A DNA stretch of 64,000 nucleotides from Salinivibrio sp. ES.052 (GCF_900141775.1 NZ_FSRI01000003.1:124001-188000); one strand, 5' to 3'. Positions 19,239 through 27,888 are shown, counted from the stretch's first letter. A program made the numbers and translations. Notes: generated by a model from the sequence alone, not told the origin.

Positions 19239-19937
19239 GTGACAAAAAAGCATATATTGATCACTGGTGCCGGGCAGCGTATTGGCTACGCACTGGCCTG
19301 CCACTTTCTTAGTCAAGACCACGACGTGACCTTATCGTATCGTACCGAGCGGCCTCAAGTGGCTGATTTAAGGTCACGCGGCGCGCACTGCATTCAAGCT
19401 GACTTTTCTGCTGATGAGGGCGTTTATGCATTCATTCAGGCGCTTGACGAACAGAATCCCACATTCGATACCCTGATACATAATGCTTCGTCATGGGACA
19501 GTGAGAAACACAACCAGGACATCGCATTGCTGTTCGATAACATGATGCAAATTCATGCCAAAACGCCTTATCTTATCAATATGGCGGCACAGCGATGGAT
19601 GCAGAAAGGAGACATTATTCACCTTACCGACTATGTCGCGCAAAAGGGCAGTGCGAAGCATACTGCCTACGCGACCAGCAAAGCCGCGTTAGAAAACCTG
19701 ACACTCTCCTTCGCGCAAAAGTTGGCACCACATATTAAGGTAAACAGCATTTCACCTGCGCTGATCATGTTCAACGAGGGCGATGACGACGCCTATCGCG
19801 AAAAAGCTCGCCGTAAATCGATTTTAGGCACTGTGCCTGGTGAGCAAGAAATAGTGAATGCCTGTGAATTTATTCTCGCCAGTCAACATATGACGGGCCA
19901 ATCCATCAAGCTGGATGGCGGACGCCATCTCATTTAG
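19239..19937 (+). CDS. folM: Dihydromonapterin reductase
   Basis: A 232-residue short-chain dehydrogenase. It has the nucleotide-binding [15 protein letters not shown], and catalytic Tyr/Lys in [10 protein letters not shown]; the TGAGxRIG form and the neighbouring folX support FolM. It reduces dihydromonapterin to tetrahydromonapterin using NADPH. It starts with GTG, with AAAGGA seven bases upstream. FolX begins 22 bases after the stop, so the two form a small pterin operon. Confidence 0.9.
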   Translation: MTKKHILITGAGQRIGYALACHFLSQDHDVTLSYRTERPQVADLRSRGAHCIQADFSADEGVYAFIQALDEQNPTFDTLIHNASSWDSEKHNQDIALLFDNMMQIHAKTPYLINMAAQRWMQKGDIIHLTDYVAQKGSAKHTAYATSKAALENLTLSFAQKLAPHIKVNSISPALIMFNEGDDDAYREKARRKSILGTVPGEQEIVNACEFILASQHMTGQSIKLDGGRHLI

Positions 19938-19959
19938 TTTTCGTGACCAGGGAAAGATT

Positions 19960-20325
19960 ATGAACGACGCTGTCATTAAAGTAACCAACCTGCGCCTGCG
20001 CACTTATATCGGCTTTAATCCCGACGAGCAGGAAAAAAAGCAAGATGTGGTGATCAATGTCGAGATCCACTACCCCGGCCACAAAGCCTGTGAAGAAGAC
20101 AACGTAGATGATGCGCTTAATTATAAGGTGATCACCAAAGCAATCATCGATTATGTTGAAAATGGCCGTTTTTTGCTGCTGGAAAAACTGGTGGCAGGCG
20201 TACTAGACATTGCGCGAGATCACCACTGGGTGCGTTATGCACAGGTCACCATTGATAAGCCGCATGCGCTAAGATTTGCCGACTCCGTCTCATTAAGCCT
20301 TAGCTGGACCGCCAACGAGTCGTAA
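19960..20325 (+). CDS. folX: Dihydroneopterin triphosphate 2'-epimerase
   Basis: A 121-residue tunnelling-fold protein related to FolB. The key stretches are [45 protein letters not shown] and a C-terminal [28 protein letters not shown], rather than the FolB KPxAxxGAxxV, favours FolX. It makes dihydromonapterin triphosphate, upstream of FolM. The start at MNDAV has CAGGGAAAG upstream; an earlier in-frame ATG lies inside folM and is less likely. Confidence 0.9.
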   Translation: MNDAVIKVTNLRLRTYIGFNPDEQEKKQDVVINVEIHYPGHKACEEDNVDDALNYKVITKAIIDYVENGRFLLLEKLVAGVLDIARDHHWVRYAQVTIDKPHALRFADSVSLSLSWTANES

Positions 20326-20436
20326 CACAGCCAAGAGTTCGTTAGAATTATTCGAACATCTTGTTCAAGGTGAAACGGTTATGAATTACCATTTACCTTA
20401 TATACTGTGTTGGCATAGTGAATGGGGACAACAACA

Positions 20437-20976
20437 ATGACAACGAAAACAGGCTACGATCTGGTAATGCGTACGCTACACTGGCTATCAACGATAGTGA
20501 TCATTGGCCTTTTCGCTGTTGGGCTTTGGATGGTTGATCTCAGCTACTACAGTAATTGGTACCAAACCGCACCACATTGGCACAAGTCAATAGGTATATT
20601 ACTGGCGATCACCACGGTGACTCGGCTTTTATGGAAAGCAACGCATACAATGCCTCGTGTTGAAGGCAAAGCATGGGAGCGCAAAGCCGCAACAGCTGGG
20701 CACCATACCATCTACCTGCTTCTTGCGACCCTGTTTGTCTCTGGATACTTGATCTCAACGCCTGACGGACGCGGGATTGGTGTATTCACTTGGTTTACCG
20801 TGCCGAGCGCCGGTGAGCTGTTCCCTAACCAATCCGACATTGCGGGAAATGTTCACTATTACGTTGCTATCACCCTGATTGTGCTGTCGGCTGGCCACGC
20901 ATTGATGGCACTGAAACATCACTTTATAGATAAAGACAACACGTTACGGAAGATGACCGGAGGAAACTCGAAATGA
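20437..20976 (+). CDS. yceJ: Cytochrome b561 family protein (YceJ-like)
   Basis: About 179 residues with four membrane helices. Histidines that can bind b-type haem are in MRTLHWLS, PHWHKSIG, AGHHTIY and SAGHALMALKHH. It probably carries electrons in the inner membrane. An ATG 15 bases upstream (20422) is an alternative start. Its stop overlaps yceI by four bases, reproducing the yceJ-yceI pair known in enteric bacteria. Confidence 0.88.
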   Translation: MTTKTGYDLVMRTLHWLSTIVIIGLFAVGLWMVDLSYYSNWYQTAPHWHKSIGILLAITTVTRLLWKATHTMPRVEGKAWERKAATAGHHTIYLLLATLFVSGYLISTPDGRGIGVFTWFTVPSAGELFPNQSDIAGNVHYYVAITLIVLSAGHALMALKHHFIDKDNTLRKMTGGNSK

Positions 20977-21542
20977 AAAAACTCATGTTAGCCATGGGAA
21001 TGAGCGCCGCAACACTCCTATCTGGGCCTGCACTTGCAGACACTTATATGATTGACACCAAGGACGCACACGCCTCGGTCAACTTTAAAGTGCCACATCT
21101 GGGCTATAGCTTTATCAAAGGCCGCCTAAACCAATTTGATGGCCAATTTGAATTTGACCCAGATAATATTGAGGCGTCCAGTGTCTCTGTCACCATCGAT
21201 ACCACCAGTGTTGACTCAAACCACGCTGAACGTGATAAGCACATTCGTAGCGGTGACTTCCTAAATGCAAGCAAATACAGTGAAGCGACGTTTGAAAGTA
21301 CCCAAGTGACTGACAATGGTGACGGCTCGATGACCATTGCAGGCGATCTGACACTACATGGCCAAACCAAACCGATTGAAATCGACGCGGAACTGGTCGG
21401 CCACGGTGAAGATCCATGGGGCAACTACCGTGCGGGCTTTATGGGCAACACCCGTATTGAGCTCGAAGACTTTGGCATTCCCACTATGGGTCCAGCGACT
21501 TACGTTGATATGGAGCTGCACGTCGAAGGCATTCGTCAGTAA
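20973..21542 (+). CDS. yceI: YceI family periplasmic protein
   Basis: A 189-residue protein with a signal peptide (cleavage after GPALA, about residue 22) and a YceI lipocalin-like barrel: DTKDAHASVNFKVPHLG, ERDKHIRSGDFLNA, GDLTLHGQTKPIEI. The family binds long-chain isoprenoid molecules. It is co-transcribed with yceJ and followed by a terminator. It may pass an isoprenoid or quinone-like ligand to YceJ (inference). Confidence 0.92.
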   Translation: MKKLMLAMGMSAATLLSGPALADTYMIDTKDAHASVNFKVPHLGYSFIKGRLNQFDGQFEFDPDNIEASSVSVTIDTTSVDSNHAERDKHIRSGDFLNASKYSEATFESTQVTDNGDGSMTIAGDLTLHGQTKPIEIDAELVGHGEDPWGNYRAGFMGNTRIELEDFGIPTMGPATYVDMELHVEGIRQ

Positions 21543-21567
21543 TCAGCCATAACTCTATGTCGTGATC

Positions 21568-21594
21568 AAGCCTCGGTTCGTCCGAGGCTTTTTT
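21568..21594 (+). terminator. Intrinsic terminator of yceJ-yceI
   Basis: AAGCCTCGG-TTCGT-CCGAGGCTT stem-loop followed by a T-run. Confidence 0.92.
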
Positions 21595-21668
21595 GTCGGT
21601 AGACTGAAACCCAATCGTCATAGTTGTTGTCTAGAATTCATAGTATGAATAACAACAAGCATTTGGCT

Positions 21669-22352
21669 ATGACTGTTCCCATCAACATCGCGTTTTTTGA
21701 CCTCGACGAAACCCTGATCGCCACTGACACCAAGCAAGCATGGCTTGAATACCTTTGTCAGCGCGATCTCGCGCCGCAAAATGTGGTCGATCAAGAAAAA
21801 CGAGCGTATCTGGATTTTAAAAAAGGCCGCATCAACCTTGAGCCATACATGCAAGTACAGCTCACGCCACTCAAAGGCCAGTCAACCCAAACGGTCGACG
21901 ATTGGGCGACTGACTTTATCGATAGGCTCGTCGCTCCTGTGGTGGTACCGCAAGCGTTAGAACGCATTGAATGGCACCGAATGCGCGGCGACCACTGTGT
22001 GCTGGTTTCTAACACAGGCGCGCATCTGGCGCGACCAATTAGCAAACTACTTAAGCTAGATACCGTGATTGCGATTGAGCTTGAAACACTCAATGGCGTC
22101 TATACCGGCAATATTTCCCATTGTGCGCGTGATTTTCGTGGCAAGCACGACTATATGCAAGCATGGCTATCAGACCGACATGACACCATTGGTCACACCT
22201 ACGGCTACAGTGATTCGCACTGGGATGTGCCACTGCTCGAGCAAGTTGATAATGCGTTTGCGGTAAACCCCGACCCGCACCTAAGTTTGCACGCGCAGAA
22301 GAAAGATTGGACTATAATGGAATGGGCTAGGCACGACACCATTCGTGATTGA
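21669..22352 (+). CDS. HAD-family hydrolase, SerB-like (subclass IB)
   Basis: About 227 residues of a HAD phosphatase. Motif I is FFDLDETLI with nucleophile and acid/base aspartates, motif II is CVLVSNTGA, motif III is the lysine in RGKHDYM, and motif IV is GYSDSHWDVPLLE. The helical cap and overall form fit the phosphoserine-phosphatase-like HAD-IB group; the substrate is not known. The start is uncertain: an ATG at 21645 and a TTG at 21624 are also in frame, and none has a clear ribosome-binding site. Confidence 0.85.
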   Translation: MTVPINIAFFDLDETLIATDTKQAWLEYLCQRDLAPQNVVDQEKRAYLDFKKGRINLEPYMQVQLTPLKGQSTQTVDDWATDFIDRLVAPVVVPQALERIEWHRMRGDHCVLVSNTGAHLARPISKLLKLDTVIAIELETLNGVYTGNISHCARDFRGKHDYMQAWLSDRHDTIGHTYGYSDSHWDVPLLEQVDNAFAVNPDPHLSLHAQKKDWTIMEWARHDTIRD

Positions 22353-22399
22353 ATGTGAGTTCTCTCTGTATGCAATCCACATAGGTTGTGGCAATGAAT

Positions 22400-22421
22400 G
22401 GGCGCTATCCGCGCCCTTTTT
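22400..22421 (+). terminator. Intrinsic terminator after the HAD gene
   Basis: GGGCGC-TATCC-GCGCCC stem-loop followed by TTTTTATT, just before the sit promoter. Confidence 0.85.
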
Positions 22422-22433
22422 ATTAATACCCAC

Positions 22434-22462
22434 TTGAGAATGATTATCATAACCGTTATCTT
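22434..22462 (+). promoter_or_regulatory. sitABCD promoter with embedded Fur box
   Basis: TTGAGA (22434-22439), a 17-base spacer, and TATCTT (22457-22462). A Fur-box-like sequence at 22436-22454 (core GAATGATTATCAT) matches the 19-base consensus at about 15 positions and covers the -35 and spacer, so iron-dependent repression is predicted. Confidence 0.7.
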
Positions 22463-22526
22463 TAACTTATGATCGGCTGGCGGCACCGCGCCGTAGTCAC
22501 ACGCATCGTTAAAGAGATAAAGGCTT

Positions 22527-23429
22527 ATGAAGAAGAACATCATCATTATCGTCGCGCTCTTGCTCTCTCCACTGGCGCACGCCGACCAATCAAAACACGC
22601 GGACAAGTTAAAAGTGGTGACCAGCTTTACCATTCTCGCTGATATGGCCGCTAACGTAGCGGGTGAGCATGCCGAGGTGGTGTCACTGACTAAACCCGGT
22701 GCTGAGATCCACAACTACCAACCCACCCCGGGGGATATTCTGCGCGCGCAAGGTGCGGATGTGGTGATGTGGAACGGATTAGGCTTAGAGCGTTGGTTCG
22801 AACGTTTTTTCCAGCACATTGATGAGGTGCCGAATGTGATCTTATCGGACGGAGTGGAGCCGATTGTGATTGCCTCGGGCCCGTATCGCGGCAAACCCAA
22901 TCCGCACGCGTGGATGTCCCCATCGGATGCAATGCGATACGTTGATAATATCGAGCAAGCCCTGATTAAGTACGATCCTGCCAATCAAACGCACTACCAA
23001 GCCAATGCCAAAGCCTACAAGGCACAAATTCAAGCCGTGTTCGCGCGTGCGCAAGATGCCTTATCCGCTGTCCCCGAATCCCAGCGTTGGCTAGTAAGCA
23101 GCGAAGGCGCTTTCTCTTATCTGGCGCGTGATTTAAACCTCAACGAAGCCTATTTATGGCCGATAAACGCTGAGCGTCAGGGCACACCGCAACAAGTGCG
23201 TTCGCTGATTGATACCGTACGAGAACACCAAGTGCGTGCTGTCTTCTCCGAAAGTACCGTGTCTGATGCACCCGCCAAACAGGTCGCCGCGGAAACCGAC
23301 GCGCACTATGGCGGCATTTTATATGTCGATTCGCTCAGTCAAGCTGACGGACCCGTGCCTGACTATCTATCCTTACTGACAGTCACCACAGAAACCGTCT
23401 TAGCGGGGTTGCGCCATGACGCACTATGA
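22527..23429 (+). CDS. sitA: Metal ABC transporter, substrate-binding protein (SitA/YfeA-like)
   Basis: A 300-residue cluster A-I (TroA-fold) periplasmic binding protein with a signal peptide ending AHA (residue 19). Metal ligands are seen as H in AEIHNYQP, H in PNPHAWMSP, E in VSSEGAFSYL and D in ILYVDSLS. The segment LWPINAERQGTPQQVR is typical of SitA/YfeA/MntC-type manganese/iron proteins. No His-rich loop of the ZnuA kind is present. It is the first gene of a four-gene operon behind a Fur box. Confidence 0.88.
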   Translation: MKKNIIIIVALLLSPLAHADQSKHADKLKVVTSFTILADMAANVAGEHAEVVSLTKPGAEIHNYQPTPGDILRAQGADVVMWNGLGLERWFERFFQHIDEVPNVILSDGVEPIVIASGPYRGKPNPHAWMSPSDAMRYVDNIEQALIKYDPANQTHYQANAKAYKAQIQAVFARAQDALSAVPESQRWLVSSEGAFSYLARDLNLNEAYLWPINAERQGTPQQVRSLIDTVREHQVRAVFSESTVSDAPAKQVAAETDAHYGGILYVDSLSQADGPVPDYLSLLTVTTETVLAGLRHDAL

Positions 23430-24297
23430 TTTAACCGACGGCACGCCCAGTGTGTTAGATGTCAACGAGGTACGTGTTGTCTATCGAAACGGCTTGTGTG
23501 CCCTTGAGCACGCCAGCTTCTCGCTGCCAGCGCAAACCATTACCGCCTTGGTGGGTGCCAATGGCAGCGGCAAATCCACCTTGTTTAAAGCCATCATGGG
23601 GTTTGTGAATCCAGGCAGTGGCAGCATTGCGGTCAACGGTACTCCCATTAAGCAAGCGCAAAAAGCAGGCTTGGTCGCTTATGTGCCTCAATCCGAAGAG
23701 ATCGACTGGTCGTTCCCGGTGTTAGTGGAAGATGTAGTAATGATGGGCCGCTACGGCAAGATGTCATTTATGCGCCGTCCCAAAGCGGCGGATCATCAAG
23801 CGGTGGATGAGGCCTTGGCCCGCGTTGATATGAGTGCATTTCGCCAGCGCCAAATTGGCGAACTGTCCGGCGGACAGAAAAAACGTGTTTTTCTCGCCCG
23901 CGCCTTGGCTCAGCACAGCCCGCTGATTTTACTGGATGAGCCCTTTACTGGTGTAGATGTTACCAGTGAAGAGTCGATTATGCGTTTGCTGCTCGAGCTC
24001 AAAGACGAAGGCAAAACCATTTTGATTGCCACCCATAACCTCGGTACCGTACCCGACTTTTGCGATCGCACCGTGTTGGTCAATCGCGCGGTGGTGGCAG
24101 GCGGGCGCACCGAACATGTGTTTACCACCGAGAACCTCAGTGCCATTTTTGGCGGCAAACTGCGCCAATATGTAATGCCCAGCGATCAGCTCCACCAAGA
24201 CGCCGATCCGCGCGAGCTATCGGTGATTTCCGACGACGAGCGGCCCTTGGTGGTGTATGGCAAGCGCGAACAAAGCGCACAGGAGCGGCACAAATGA
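23416..24297 (+). CDS. sitB: Metal ABC transporter, ATP-binding protein
   Basis: A 293-residue ABC ATPase: Walker A GANGSGKST, Q-loop PQSEEIDW, signature LSGGQKKR, Walker B LILLDEPF and H-loop ATHNLG. It energises import of manganese/iron by the SitC-SitD membrane pair. It overlaps sitA by 14 bases and sitC by 4. The C-terminal extension after the ATPase core (about 40 residues, acidic) has no clear function. Confidence 0.92.
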   Translation: MTHYDLTDGTPSVLDVNEVRVVYRNGLCALEHASFSLPAQTITALVGANGSGKSTLFKAIMGFVNPGSGSIAVNGTPIKQAQKAGLVAYVPQSEEIDWSFPVLVEDVVMMGRYGKMSFMRRPKAADHQAVDEALARVDMSAFRQRQIGELSGGQKKRVFLARALAQHSPLILLDEPFTGVDVTSEESIMRLLLELKDEGKTILIATHNLGTVPDFCDRTVLVNRAVVAGGRTEHVFTTENLSAIFGGKLRQYVMPSDQLHQDADPRELSVISDDERPLVVYGKREQSAQERHK

Positions 24298-25139
24298 GCT
24301 TACTCGACCCCCTCGCCTATCAATACATGCAAAAAGCATTGCTGGTCACCACCTTGATTGGCGGCGTGTGCGGCTTGCTCTCGGCCTTTTTGATGCTCAA
24401 AGGCTGGTCGCTGATGGGCGATGCTCTCTCCCATGCGATTGTACCGGGCGTTGCCGGCGCTTATATGCTAGGCCTGCCCTTTTCGCTCGGTGCCTTTGTT
24501 GCCGGCGGCATGGCCGCGAGCGTGATGCTGTTTTTGCATCAACGCAGTCACATCAAACAAGATGCGATCATCGGTTTGATTTTTTCGAGCTTTTTCGCCT
24601 TCGGCCTGTTTTTAGTCTCCATTTCGCCCGTCGCAGTCGATATTCAACAAATTATGTTGGGTAATTTACTCGCCATTGCCCCACTCGATGCGGTGCAAAT
24701 GCTAATCATTGCCTTGGTGAGCCTCACCGTACTGGCGGTGAAATGGCGTGATTTTATGCTGACCTTTTTCGATGAAAGCCACGCTCGCTGCATTGGCTTA
24801 CCCGTGGTGGGGCTTAAAGTGCTGTTTTTCGCGCTGCTCAGCGCTTGCACCATGGCGGCACTTAAAAGTGTCGGTGCCTTTTTGGTGATTTGCTTGGTGA
24901 TCGCCCCCGGTGCCACCGCCTATTTATTGAGTGATCGCTTCGGGCCCGTGTTGGTGCTAAGCGGTGTCATCGGCACACTCACCTCATTATTTGGGGTGTA
25001 TATCAGCTATTTCGCCAACCTTAACGCCGGCGCACTGATTGTGCTGGCCCAAGTGGGACTCTTCTTAGCCGCCTTTGTGTTTGGCCCCAAACACGGTTTG
25101 CTCGCGCGGCGCGCCAAACGTCAGGAGGCACTGCAATGA
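24294..25139 (+). CDS. sitC: Metal ABC transporter permease
   Basis: A 281-residue ABC-3 family permease with about eight membrane helices; LKGWSLMGDALSHAIVPGVA is the conserved segment facing the ATPase. It starts at the ATG overlapping the sitB stop. A longer frame adds 78 Arg-rich residues antithetic to sitB and is rejected. It is paired with the next gene as a heterodimeric channel for Mn/Fe. Confidence 0.92.
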   Translation: MSLLDPLAYQYMQKALLVTTLIGGVCGLLSAFLMLKGWSLMGDALSHAIVPGVAGAYMLGLPFSLGAFVAGGMAASVMLFLHQRSHIKQDAIIGLIFSSFFAFGLFLVSISPVAVDIQQIMLGNLLAIAPLDAVQMLIIALVSLTVLAVKWRDFMLTFFDESHARCIGLPVVGLKVLFFALLSACTMAALKSVGAFLVICLVIAPGATAYLLSDRFGPVLVLSGVIGTLTSLFGVYISYFANLNAGALIVLAQVGLFLAAFVFGPKHGLLARRAKRQEALQ

Positions 25140-26017
25140 ATCCGTATCAACTGACCTTTATGCAAGATGCACTGCTGATGGCCGTCTTAGTGGCACTGCC
25201 TTGTGCGCTGCTTTCTTGCTATTTAGTATTAAAAGGCTGGTCGTTAATTGGCGATGCGGTAGCTCACGCGGTGCTACCGGGGTTGGTGCTGGCAAACTTA
25301 TTTGGTCTGCCGCTGATTGTCGGCGCGTTTGCTGCGGGATCCGCATGCGCCACCAGTGTGCATTGGCTCAAACAAAATAGCCGTGTGAAAGAAGACACCT
25401 TGCTGGGGATTGTGTTTTCTGGCTTTTTCGCACTGGGGCTGATTTTGCAAGGCCAGTTCCCGTCTGATTTGCACCTTGATCATATTCTATTTGGCAACCT
25501 GTTGGGGATTAACCACCAACAGCTCCTCACCGCCGCCATTACCGGCTTAGTCGTGCTTGCGCTGGTACTCCTTAAAGGGCGAGATTTAATGCTGCTTTCG
25601 TTCGACCCCGCGCAAGCCAGCGTGCTCGGGCTCCCAGTACAAAAACTTCACTGGCTCTTACTCTCAGTGATGATTGCTACCATTGTTGCGGGGTTACATG
25701 CAGTGGGGATTATCTTAGTGGTGGCGATGTTGATTGCACCAGGCGTCACCGCCTTTATGCTCAGCAAACAATTTAGCCGCATGCTATGGATTGCCTGTGC
25801 GATTGCCTTAGTCACCGCCGTGGGCGGCGTCACCCTGTCGTTTTACCTTGACAGCGCACCCGGCCCGACCATTGTATTGCTCCTCACCGGCTGCTTTGTG
25901 GTGACCTTTGCGTGGCAGCAATATCAAATCCACCGCAACCAACAACGCCCGCAGCCGACGCAGCAAACAACAAAAGCAACGCGCCCATCCACCACCCATT
26001 CGGCGCAATCGCACTGA
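25136..26017 (+). CDS. sitD: Metal ABC transporter permease, second subunit
   Basis: A 293-residue ABC-3 permease paralogous to the previous gene (LKGWSLIGDAVAHAVLPGLV, then GRDLMLLSFDPAQA). It overlaps sitC by four bases. The C-terminus carries a 35-residue hydrophilic Gln/Thr/Arg tail (QRPQPTQQTTKATRPS) not expected from the family. The tail and what follows border the island junction, so the 3' end may have been reshaped by insertion. Confidence 0.9.
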   Translation: MNPYQLTFMQDALLMAVLVALPCALLSCYLVLKGWSLIGDAVAHAVLPGLVLANLFGLPLIVGAFAAGSACATSVHWLKQNSRVKEDTLLGIVFSGFFALGLILQGQFPSDLHLDHILFGNLLGINHQQLLTAAITGLVVLALVLLKGRDLMLLSFDPAQASVLGLPVQKLHWLLLSVMIATIVAGLHAVGIILVVAMLIAPGVTAFMLSKQFSRMLWIACAIALVTAVGGVTLSFYLDSAPGPTIVLLLTGCFVVTFAWQQYQIHRNQQRPQPTQQTTKATRPSTTHSAQSH

Positions 26018-26021
26018 TCGG

Positions 26022-26113
26022 CACCGACGGACACAGCGGCATCCCAACCTCAGCAGTGCGCGAAACAGAGCCCTCGTTCTAATCGCGCACCGCCCCAACC
26101 AAACCGATTCGCC
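26022..26113 (-). pseudogene. Degenerate copy of a lysR 3' end
   Basis: On the minus strand this stretch reads ...IGLV...(stop)NEGSVSRTAEVGMPLC. It parallels the C-terminus of the intact LysR gene at 33848-34750 (LGLVWHGERYVSRTAEAWMQLC). At the DNA level, 26051-26088 aligns without gaps to about 33881-33918 with some 30 of 38 identities, and similarity continues with small gaps on both sides. It lies 5 bases after sitD in the same orientation as the intact lysR. It is best read as a relict of the gene end at the left border of the island. Confidence 0.65.
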
Positions 26114-26160
26114 TTGTATTCTAACCAACTTCTTGTACCCATCTCACAAAACATGGCTTA

Positions 26161-26246
26161 CCTAACACTTTGGACAATAGCGCACGAAAACCCAAACAGC
26201 CCTTGATAGACTAATCCCAAATCTGCCAACTCAATGGCGTGTTAGG
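26161..26246. repeat. 8-bp inverted repeats bounding an 86-base segment
   Basis: CCTAACAC (26161-26168) and its exact complement GTGTTAGG (26239-26246), with GCCGA/TCGGC just beyond. The ends vaguely recall integron attC boxes, but the inner boxes do not pair. No gene was found in 26018-26519 apart from the lysR relict. Confidence 0.4.
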
Positions 26247-26519
26247 TGCCGACAACTAATCGGCGGTAGCATGGCTAAACACTGGACGGTTAACCAGCTT
26301 ATCGGGCAGAGATATCCAATAGTGTGCGCGTTTATCCGTGACAGATGCACACTTTCGCGGTAACAAGATATGCATGACAAACGATAAATACTATCTATTT
26401 CAGCTGGTTAGCTTGATAAGAGCGCGTGTAATCGTTTTGGGAAGTCGCGCATGCGCACTAATATAATTTTTATATGAATTATCCAGTCCAGTGAAGTAGC
26501 TTCATTCGAGAGTTAATTG

Positions 26520-27146
26520 ATGTTTGAAATCTTTGAGCCTTTAAGTCCCTATCTTCCACTAATAACTGTCGGACTTGCTGTCTTTACCTTATGGAATGCT
26601 ATAAAAACACGTATCCAAGGCAATGAGCTAAAGAAACAGAACCTAGCTTTGAAACGGATTGACCGGGAAGACAAATTTCGTTACCTACACCCCCATCTAT
26701 ATGTTGATTTTATAGCTAAATTCCCTTACCAAGATTCATCATATACGCCCACTTGCGTAATGATTGTATCAAACCGTGATGAAAGAAACGTTAGAGTTGA
26801 TACTGTTGAATGGGCTTATGATGACGGTTTTAGTTGGGCGCTTGATAATGTGGATTTTCAACCTGTAATGCTACAAACATCTGATAAAATTGAAATATCA
26901 ATAAATCCAGAAGCAAAAATTTTTCCACATAGTAGTGGCAAACCGTTGGACATGATTGCTAATATCCTAGGGTTGTCTATTAAAGTTAAGTTATCTACCG
27001 ACGCTGGTCGTCTATATTCAATTGATGACCATCGTTTTAAGCGTTATTTGATGTGCAGGTACATTGATTCAGCAATTATGCTAAAAGTTGGTGAGTATTT
27101 TCTGTGTCGACAATACAAACTAAGCCTTTTAAATTTACTCATATAA
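26520..27146 (+). CDS. Hypothetical membrane-anchored protein
   Basis: A 208-residue protein from an A+T-rich stretch unlike the flanking core genes. It has one N-terminal membrane helix (about residues 9-28, YLPLITVGLAVFTLWNAI), then a basic coiled segment (RIQGNELKKQNLALKRIDRED) and a soluble domain of about 160 residues. No catalytic motif or family is recognised. The ATG at 26520 is preferred over the TTG three bases earlier; the ribosome-binding site (GAGAG) is weak. Its position in a defence-type island makes a defence or regulatory role possible but unproven. Confidence 0.65.
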   Translation: MFEIFEPLSPYLPLITVGLAVFTLWNAIKTRIQGNELKKQNLALKRIDREDKFRYLHPHLYVDFIAKFPYQDSSYTPTCVMIVSNRDERNVRVDTVEWAYDDGFSWALDNVDFQPVMLQTSDKIEISINPEAKIFPHSSGKPLDMIANILGLSIKVKLSTDAGRLYSIDDHRFKRYLMCRYIDSAIMLKVGEYFLCRQYKLSLLNLLI

Positions 27147-27217
27147 AAAGAAAATAAATCTCAACCGTTATATCTCAGTTTAGTTCCGATAACTGCAAGT
27201 TCAAAAGGAGTAAATTC

Positions 27218-27400
27218 ATGGCCACTTGGGATATTACACATTACATACAAGAATGTGAAAAATGCGGTAAAAAATATAATGTGACTAAGCATGAGCAACC
27301 GGTGAGAGAAAAGGGTGTTTTTAACTGTCAGTGTGGTCATCAACTTGAATGTTGGAATGGTGGTGTTGATTACACATTTTCTGAAATAAAAGAACAATAA
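27218..27400 (+). CDS. Small zinc-ribbon-like protein
   Basis: A 60-residue protein with two Cys pairs in rubredoxin/zinc-ribbon spacing: CEKCGKKY and CQCGHQLEC. AAAGGAG lies seven bases before the ATG, the best ribosome-binding site in this part of the island. There is no membrane segment. The fold is predicted from the cysteines only; the function is unknown. It follows the preceding hypothetical gene by 71 bases, possibly as an operon. Confidence 0.7.
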   Translation: MATWDITHYIQECEKCGKKYNVTKHEQPVREKGVFNCQCGHQLECWNGGVDYTFSEIKEQ

Positions 27401-27402
27401 AT

Positions 27403-27483
27403 ATAACGAAATAAGTCCGTGGGACTATTTCTCGCTGCGCGTATATTAGCGCCCGCTTGGGAAGTTACGAGATAAGTTCGTCG
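27403..27483. repeat. Imperfect direct repeat flanking palindromic sequence
   Basis: ATAACGAAATAAGTCCGTGG (27403-27422) and GTTACGAGATAAGTTCGTCG (27463-27482) match at 15 of 20 positions with a 60-base period. The first copy is itself half of a hairpin: GAAATAAGTCC-GTG-GGAC(T)ATTTC, 27408-27431. A third relative, GAATAAGTTTCGCG, is at 27787. This looks like a dispersed palindromic repeat family. Confidence 0.55.
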
Positions 27484-27503
27484 GAAATACAAAAAAGTGT
27501 CTT

Positions 27504-27772
27504 ATGGAAAGTTGGGAGAGTTTGAGTGACGATGAGCAGGATGTGTATATCAATCTAAAAGCTCGAAACCGTAAGGCTATAAAAATATTTAAACCAGACG
27601 ACTCATCAACGCAATCAGAGAGCCGCAATTTGCTGGCTATGACAATACATCACCTTACAACTGGTTGTTTTTTGAATACGAGAGAAGAAAGGCGCAACGA
27701 AACTGGATTTTAGGAATTGTCGCCGCAATTATTGCGGGTACTGGTGTTTTGTTCATAGCAACCGCTTCGTGA
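27504..27772 (+). pseudogene. Small membrane protein gene, probably frameshifted
   Basis: The frame starting at 27504 (MESWESLSDDEQDVYINLKA...) is soluble and stops at 27713. A second frame, opening near 27588, continues well past that stop: PQFAGYDNTSPYNWLFF, then EYERRKAQRNWILGIVAA and IIAGTGVLFIATAS, ending at 27772. The second frame encodes a clean C-terminal membrane helix. The two parts fit a single tail-anchored protein of about 89 residues broken by a frameshift around 27590-27640. A sequencing error or programmed frameshift are alternatives. Confidence 0.5.
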
Positions 27773-27786
27773 AATGTCAAAAATAG

Positions 27787-27813
27787 GAATAAGTTTCGCG
27801 CAGCCACTTATTC
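27787..27813. repeat. Hairpin GAATAAGT / ACTTATTC
   Basis: An 8-bp perfect stem with an 11-base loop just after the small membrane gene. The left arm resembles the direct repeats at 27403-27482. There is no T-run on either strand strong enough to call a terminator. Confidence 0.45.
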
Positions 27814-27888
27814 TTATTTGAGTGTTGAAAAAGCCATTGCATTATTAAGTAAATAGGTTGAATAAGCATAGATAGGCGCTGCGTTTAG

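Noticed and set aside
24060-24293. Extension of the sitC permease into sitB
   Set aside because: The sequence is Arg-rich and out of character; the ATG overlapping the sitB stop starts a normal permease.
22527-26017. ZnuABC zinc transporter
   Set aside because: No His-rich loop in the binding protein, two permeases rather than one, and a Fur-like rather than Zur-specific context favour SitABCD.
25808-26128. Minus-strand frame over the end of sitD and the lysR relict
   Set aside because: Arg/Cys-rich and out of frame with the lysR similarity, so not a gene in its own right.
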